Below the pieces are notes generated by a model. That model worked only from the letters and a program-made list of their open reading frames with translations, was not told where the DNA came from and ran no database searches. Below are positions 6,429 to 9,175 of a DNA stretch of 9,175 nucleotides, one piece after another; positions within the stretch are counted from its first letter, which is position 1, and the number at the start of each line of letters is the position of its first letter. Position numbers and translations under genes: made by a program. This stretch comes from Lentisphaeria bacterium (GTDB taxonomy: Bacteria; Verrucomicrobiota; Lentisphaeria; Oligosphaerales; Lenti-02), in assembly GCA_023145395.1 (NCBI GenBank), contig JAGLDW010000532.1, positions 1 to 9,175 on the forward strand, written 5' to 3'.

Positions 6429-7196
6429 TTAGAGCGAGTAGTCGGCGTGGTCGGGTTCGGCTAGATCGGGACCGACAAGGTGCAATCCCCCATCCACGTA
6501 GAGGACTTGCCCTGTGATCGTCTCCGCCCGTGCAAGGAAGAGACAAGCTTCGGCAATTTCCTCCTCCGCCGAATTTCTGGCCATGGGAATAAGCCGGATG
6601 ATACGCTCGATCTTGGCTGGGTCAGCTCCCGGCGGTGGGAGCACCACTCCGGGAGCCACGGCGTTGACCCGGATGCGCGGCGCCCATTGCACCGCCGCTG
6701 CCTCGGTAGCATCGCGCAAACTCTTTTTTGCGAATCCGTAGGTGCTTGCAGACGGGTCCACTGTTGCCACACGCTGGTCCAGGAGATTGATGATATTCCC
6801 TTCTTCGCAGTACCTGGCAAAATCCCGCATGAGCAGGAAGGGGGCGACAAAATTGATCTCGTAATCTGCGCGCAGGCTTTCTGCGATGACATGGGTAAGA
6901 GGGCAACGCCGATACACTGAAGCGTTGTTGACGAGGCAGTTGAGGGCTCGTCCATCCGCCACTAGGGATGCAATGAGCTTCCCACGTTCGGCTGCCTGCA
7001 TTAGATCTGCCTTCACGCATTCGTGCCCGGGAGAGATGGTGGCAAGTTCGCCAAGCAGCGAGTGAGCTTCCGCCTCCGACGAATTGTAGTGAATGACAAC
7101 CCGTGCCCCGGCTTTTGCGAAGGCACTGGCGGTGGCTCGCCCAATCCGCACTCCGGCACCAGTGATCAGCACGCGCGTGTTTTCCATCGATCTCAT
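6429..7196 (-). CDS. Short-chain dehydrogenase/reductase of the pteridine reductase (PTR1/FolM) type
   Basis: A 255-residue NAD(P)-dependent SDR. The cofactor motif is T12-G-A-G-V-R-I-G19, with Arg17 where classical SDRs have Gly, as in PTR1 (TGxxxRxG) and FolM. NNAS (90-93) follows. The catalytic set is Asp140 (in LLDQR), Tyr153 and Lys157. The 13- and 17-residue spacings equal those of Asp181, Tyr194 and Lys198 in Leishmania PTR1, and Asp replaces the usual SDR Ser. The C-terminal YVDGG (233-237) is standard. Likely role: reduction of dihydrobiopterin-, dihydromonapterin- or dihydrofolate-like pteridines, possibly substituting for or supplementing FolA; the true substrate is inferred. The ATG at 7196 has GGGAGG 8 bases upstream; the in-frame ATG at 7241 would add 15 unlikely residues. 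It precedes cobT on the same strand and is divergent from the zinc-ribbon gene. Confidence 0.85.
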   Translation of the reverse strand: MRSMENTRVLITGAGVRIGRATASAFAKAGARVVIHYNSSEAEAHSLLGELATISPGHECVKADLMQAAERGKLIASLVADGRALNCLVNNASVYRRCPLTHVIAESLRADYEINFVAPFLLMRDFARYCEEGNIINLLDQRVATVDPSASTYGFAKKSLRDATEAAAVQWAPRIRVNAVAPGVVLPPPGADPAKIERIIRLIPMARNSAEEEIAEACLFLARAETITGQVLYVDGGLHLVGPDLAEPDHADYSL

Positions 7197-7204
7197 TGTG
7201 TGCG

Positions 7205-7210
7205 CCTCCC
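7205..7210 (-). promoter_or_regulatory. Ribosome binding site deciding the SDR start
   Basis: GGGAGG on the minus strand lies 8 bases before the ATG at 7196. It sets the start of the SDR gene against the upstream ATG at 7241 and the downstream ATG at 7187. Confidence 0.7.
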
Positions 7211-7275
7211 GTGCGCCTGCCCGCTTGTTCCCATTTTCCAAGCTAAGGGGTCACACATGATCCATACCACCATCT

Positions 7276-7297
7276 ACCTTATCATGAATCATAAGGT
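7276..7297. promoter_or_regulatory. Inverted repeat in the divergent control region, possible operator
   Basis: ACCTTAT (7276-7282) and ATAAGGT (7291-7297) are perfect 7-base reverse complements around CATGAATC. They sit between the divergent SDR and zinc-ribbon genes, 79 bases before the SDR start, where a repressor or activator could act on either promoter. The adjoining sequence is AT-rich compared with the genes. A weak -10-like TATATT occurs at 7331-7336 on the plus strand without a good -35 partner, so no promoter is called. Confidence 0.35.
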
Positions 7298-7368
7298 CTG
7301 CAAAGTCTGGCGCAATCGAGTGTCTCGCGCTATATTTTAGGTTCGCGAATCACCATGTGTTCAGATAG

Positions 7369-7387
7369 GCCTCAACTAGATTGAGGC
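7369..7387 (+). promoter_or_regulatory. 5' leader hairpin just before the zinc-ribbon gene ribosome site
   Basis: GCCTCAA (7369-7375) pairs perfectly with TTGAGGC (7381-7387) around the 5-base loop CTAGA. The stem ends one base before AAAGGG (7389-7394), the likely Shine-Dalgarno sequence for the ATG at 7403. It could modulate ribosome access or protect the mRNA 5' end; alternatively it is a DNA operator. Confidence 0.4.
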
Positions 7388-7402
7388 GAAAGGGCTGGCT
7401 TC

Positions 7403-8119
7403 ATGCAGGACTGGGTCGAAAAACTACTGCGTGTTCAGGATCTGGACCTTCGCATCGCCAAGCTGTCGAAGCTGGCTTCCTCCGTGCCCGCAAAACAGGA
7501 AGAGGCCGAAAATATGCTGGCCTCCGACAATCGAGCGGTGGACGAGGCAAAGGCCGAACTGCTAGAGGCGGAGGTGGAGCGGAAGAAGATCGATCTGGAC
7601 ATGGATGGTCATAAGCAGAAGAAGACAGATTTCCAGGCCAAGAGCGCGATGATCAAGAACAACGAGGAATATCGTGCGGCGATGAGCCAGATCGAGAAAT
7701 GCGATCATCAGATTGAACAGTGCGAGGAGCACCGAGAGGGCGCCTCCGCCGTCATTGAGGAAATCAAGAGAAAGCAGCTCTCCCTGAACACGAACTTGAG
7801 CGCTACAAAAATGCGGGTTGAGGATAAGAAGAAAGATCTCGATGTGAGGGCGGCCAATTGCAGGGCGGAGCTGGAGAAGCTTCGTGCTGAACGACCCTCT
7901 GTCATTGGCGAGGTTGATAGAAGCTGGGCCAATAGGTACGAACGCTTGCGCAAGCGGCTGCCCCTCGGTCGGAAGGACCAAAAGGTCCTAGTTCCCGTGC
8001 GCAACGAGGTCTGTGATGGCTGCCGCATGAATGCAACTGCCCAAGTTAGGATGAACGCCCGGAAGGGCATGCTTGTGGGATGCGAGTACTGCGGCGCCAT
8101 GTTGTACACCGACGATTGA
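7403..8119 (+). CDS. Coiled-coil C4 zinc-ribbon protein (zf-RING_7 family)
   Basis: A 238-residue protein. Residues about 10-175 are charged heptad-like sequence predicting a long coiled-coil hairpin, with the family-typical segment NNEEYRAAMSQIE. The C-terminus is a four-cysteine zinc ribbon, CDGC (Cys204, Cys207) and CEYC (Cys227, Cys230). This architecture matches PF02591, whose studied members include Helicobacter HP0958 (FlgZ) and chlamydial CT398 (CdsZ), which bind flagellar or type III secretion partners and sometimes RNA. The general role in other bacteria is unknown, and no secretion or flagellar gene is nearby. It is cytoplasmic, with no signal peptide. AAAGGG lies 8 bases before the ATG. 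cobS follows after 40 bases, so the two are probably cotranscribed. Confidence 0.88.
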   Translation: MQDWVEKLLRVQDLDLRIAKLSKLASSVPAKQEEAENMLASDNRAVDEAKAELLEAEVERKKIDLDMDGHKQKKTDFQAKSAMIKNNEEYRAAMSQIEKCDHQIEQCEEHREGASAVIEEIKRKQLSLNTNLSATKMRVEDKKKDLDVRAANCRAELEKLRAERPSVIGEVDRSWANRYERLRKRLPLGRKDQKVLVPVRNEVCDGCRMNATAQVRMNARKGMLVGCEYCGAMLYTDD

Positions 8120-8146
8120 CACCTGCGCAGGGCTGGAAAAGACCAC

Positions 8147-8157
8147 AAGGAGGGGAG
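8147..8157 (+). promoter_or_regulatory. Strong Shine-Dalgarno site deciding the cobS start
   Basis: AAGGAGGGGAG precedes the ATG at 8160, with the AGGAGG core spaced by 6 bases. It excludes the longer in-frame start at 8073, which would overlap the zinc-ribbon gene. Confidence 0.8.
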
Positions 8158-8159
8158 CG

Positions 8160-8924
8160 ATGCGTAGACAGCTCGACCTCTTCTTCATGGCTCTCGTCTT
8201 CTTTACACGAATCCCCGCCCCCGCCTGGGCTCGGTACAGTGAAGAGGACTTTCACCACTCGTCTCGCTACTACCCCGTGGTCGGTGTTCTGGTCGGCCTG
8301 ATCGGTGCGGGGCTCTACCTGGGTGCAGCCTCCTTTCTGCCCCCTCGTCTCGCCATCCTTCTCTCCATGGCGGGCACTGTTCTAGTCACTGGCGCTTTTC
8401 ACGAGGACGGATTTGCCGACCTGTGCGACGGATTCGGAGGGGGCTACACGCCTCAGCGCACGCTAGAGATTATGAAGGACTCCCGTCTAGGTGCGTTTGG
8501 CGCGATCGGCGTCTTTTTCATGCTGGCTGTTAAATGGTGCGCCCTATGCCACCTGCCCCCTGAGCGCTTGCTTGGTGCGTTGGTCGTGGCCCATGCACTA
8601 AGCCGTGCATCGTCCGGCACGCTGATTTTTTCCCTCAGGTATGTTCAGAGTGATGCAGAGAGCAAAGCGAAACCAATCGCGTGTGAGATGAGTCTGCCAG
8701 ACCTGATCCTATGTGTCGCGACAGGCGTGGTCCCCCTCTTCGCCATCTATGGGCTTCGCGGATGGCTCGTCCTCGGGGTCTGCTGCGCCGTGACGGCGCT
8801 GTCGGCACGCATTCTTGTTCAGCGCCTGGGAGGATTCACCGGCGACTGCCTGGGCGCTGTCCAGCAACTTAGCGAGGTTGCGATCTATCTAGTTCTTGCC
8901 AATACCGCCTACGCTGTGTGCTAG
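8160..8924 (+). CDS. cobS: Adenosylcobinamide-GDP ribazoletransferase (cobalamin synthase)
   Basis: CobS joins adenosylcobinamide-GDP to alpha-ribazole (or its 5'-phosphate) to form adenosylcobalamin (phosphate), the step that uses the CobT product. It is an integral inner-membrane enzyme. At 254 residues it has the usual length. Diagnostic blocks are the N-terminal ALVFFTRIPAP (11-21), GAFHEDGFADLCDGFGGG (78-95) with its acidic metal-binding residues, MKDSRLGAFG (105-114), and GGFTGDCLGAVQQLSE (224-239). Hydrophobic stretches at about 40-60, 64-80, 113-130, 135-150, 182-212 and 238-252 fit the multi-spanning topology. The start at 8160 is set by a strong Shine-Dalgarno site. It is probably translated from the zinc-ribbon gene's transcript. 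No cobU or cobC follows within the window. Confidence 0.96.
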   Translation: MRRQLDLFFMALVFFTRIPAPAWARYSEEDFHHSSRYYPVVGVLVGLIGAGLYLGAASFLPPRLAILLSMAGTVLVTGAFHEDGFADLCDGFGGGYTPQRTLEIMKDSRLGAFGAIGVFFMLAVKWCALCHLPPERLLGALVVAHALSRASSGTLIFSLRYVQSDAESKAKPIACEMSLPDLILCVATGVVPLFAIYGLRGWLVLGVCCAVTALSARILVQRLGGFTGDCLGAVQQLSEVAIYLVLANTAYAVC

Positions 8925-9175
8925 CTGGAGAGTCCAGGTGTGACGTTGCCAGGCACTGAAACTACTGAAATCTTCCCCCCTGTGGCGATTCTGCAGCCTG
9001 AAGGGGAACCAGTGGGGAGCGGGAGTCTGCACGTTCAACACTATCCCGGAAATCTGCAACTCGTTGATCTGCAATGCCCCACTCCTCCAAAACTCCAGTA
9101 CTCCAGGGTGCCATTGTGGCATAAAAACTCGCATTTGACCTCAAAAACATTCGTTGGCGCGCTTGACTTGTCGGT
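8925..9175. other. Right-edge region, no confident gene
   Basis: The 251 bases after cobS contain a 5-base hairpin immediately after its stop (CTGGA 8925-8929, TCCAG 8933-8937, no T-run), a short-repeat patch at 9052-9108, and overlapping open frames on both strands. One plus-strand frame (from GTG 8940) is open to the edge for 78 codons but has no recognisable motif and Pro/Leu/Gln-rich low-complexity content, so it is not called as a gene. Confidence 0.5.
9085..9108. repeat. Three tandem octamers CTCCANNN
   Basis: CTCCA begins at 9085, 9093 and 9101, exactly 8 bases apart (CTCCAAAA, CTCCAGTA, CTCCAGGG). Just upstream, ATCTGCAA is directly repeated at 9052-9059 and 9067-9074. The pattern resembles intergenic octamer arrays that yield spurious proteins in some PVC-like genomes; that comparison is from memory. 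Confidence 0.45.

Noticed and set aside
5858..6517. 219-codon plus-strand open frame opposite cobT and the end of the SDR gene
   Set aside because: It lies antisense to two genes with full family motifs; long shadow frames are common in GC-rich coding sequence.
7197..7402. Cobalamin riboswitch controlling cobT or cobS
   Set aside because: The space is only about 206 bases and no B12-box-like element was recognised on either strand; the two hairpins are too small to form the class core.
8940..9175. 78-codon plus-strand frame open to the right edge, in frame with cobS past its stop
   Set aside because: No recognisable motif, low-complexity Pro/Leu/Gln content over the repeat patch, only a weak upstream GGAGAG, and overlapping open frames on the minus strand of similar quality.

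Overview
The window reads as a GC-rich bacterial chromosome fragment. It carries the 3' end of a glycoside hydrolase gene, a damaged MNT/HEPN toxin-antitoxin-like pair, a two-gene unit of little-known proteins (DUF3326 plus a large HPr-domain protein), and two genes that finish cobalamin (cobT, cobS), each beside a non-cobalamin partner. Shine-Dalgarno sequences are clear and ATG starts predominate. No rRNA, tRNA, CRISPR, transposase or phage gene was seen. Lineage cannot be fixed from the sequence. The family mix and the CTCCA-rich octamer repeat at the right edge suggest a PVC-like or Hydrogenedentota-like environmental bacterium, but this is a weak inference.

Layout: 1-1178 (+), C-terminal part of a GH2 glycosidase with both catalytic glutamates. 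1260-1957 (+), a minimal nucleotidyltransferase overlapping a HEPN gene that carries a one-base frameshift near 1618. 1958-2365, the largest gap, lower in GC by eye, with four short perfect hairpins, a palindrome and possible gene remnants. 2366-5271 (+), DUF3326 protein then HPr-domain protein, 44 bases apart. These end 13 bases from the end of cobT, which is convergent. 7196-5285 (-), a pteridine-reductase-type SDR then cobT. 7197-7402, a divergent control region with two inverted repeats. 7403-8924 (+), a coiled-coil zinc-ribbon protein then cobS. 8925-9175, no confident gene.

How the genes may work together: CobT makes alpha-ribazole phosphate from nicotinate mononucleotide and a lower-ligand base, and CobS joins alpha-ribazole (or its phosphate) to adenosylcobinamide-GDP. 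Together they supply the nucleotide-loop end of B12 synthesis or salvage. They sit in two divergent units, and no cobU, cobC or recognisable cobalamin riboswitch is visible. The most novel unit is DUF3326-HPr. The HPr domain keeps both the phospho-acceptor histidine and a serine at the canonical 31-residue spacing, in a protein of about 513 residues with no other PTS gene nearby, so a regulatory or sensory role is a reasonable but untested inference.
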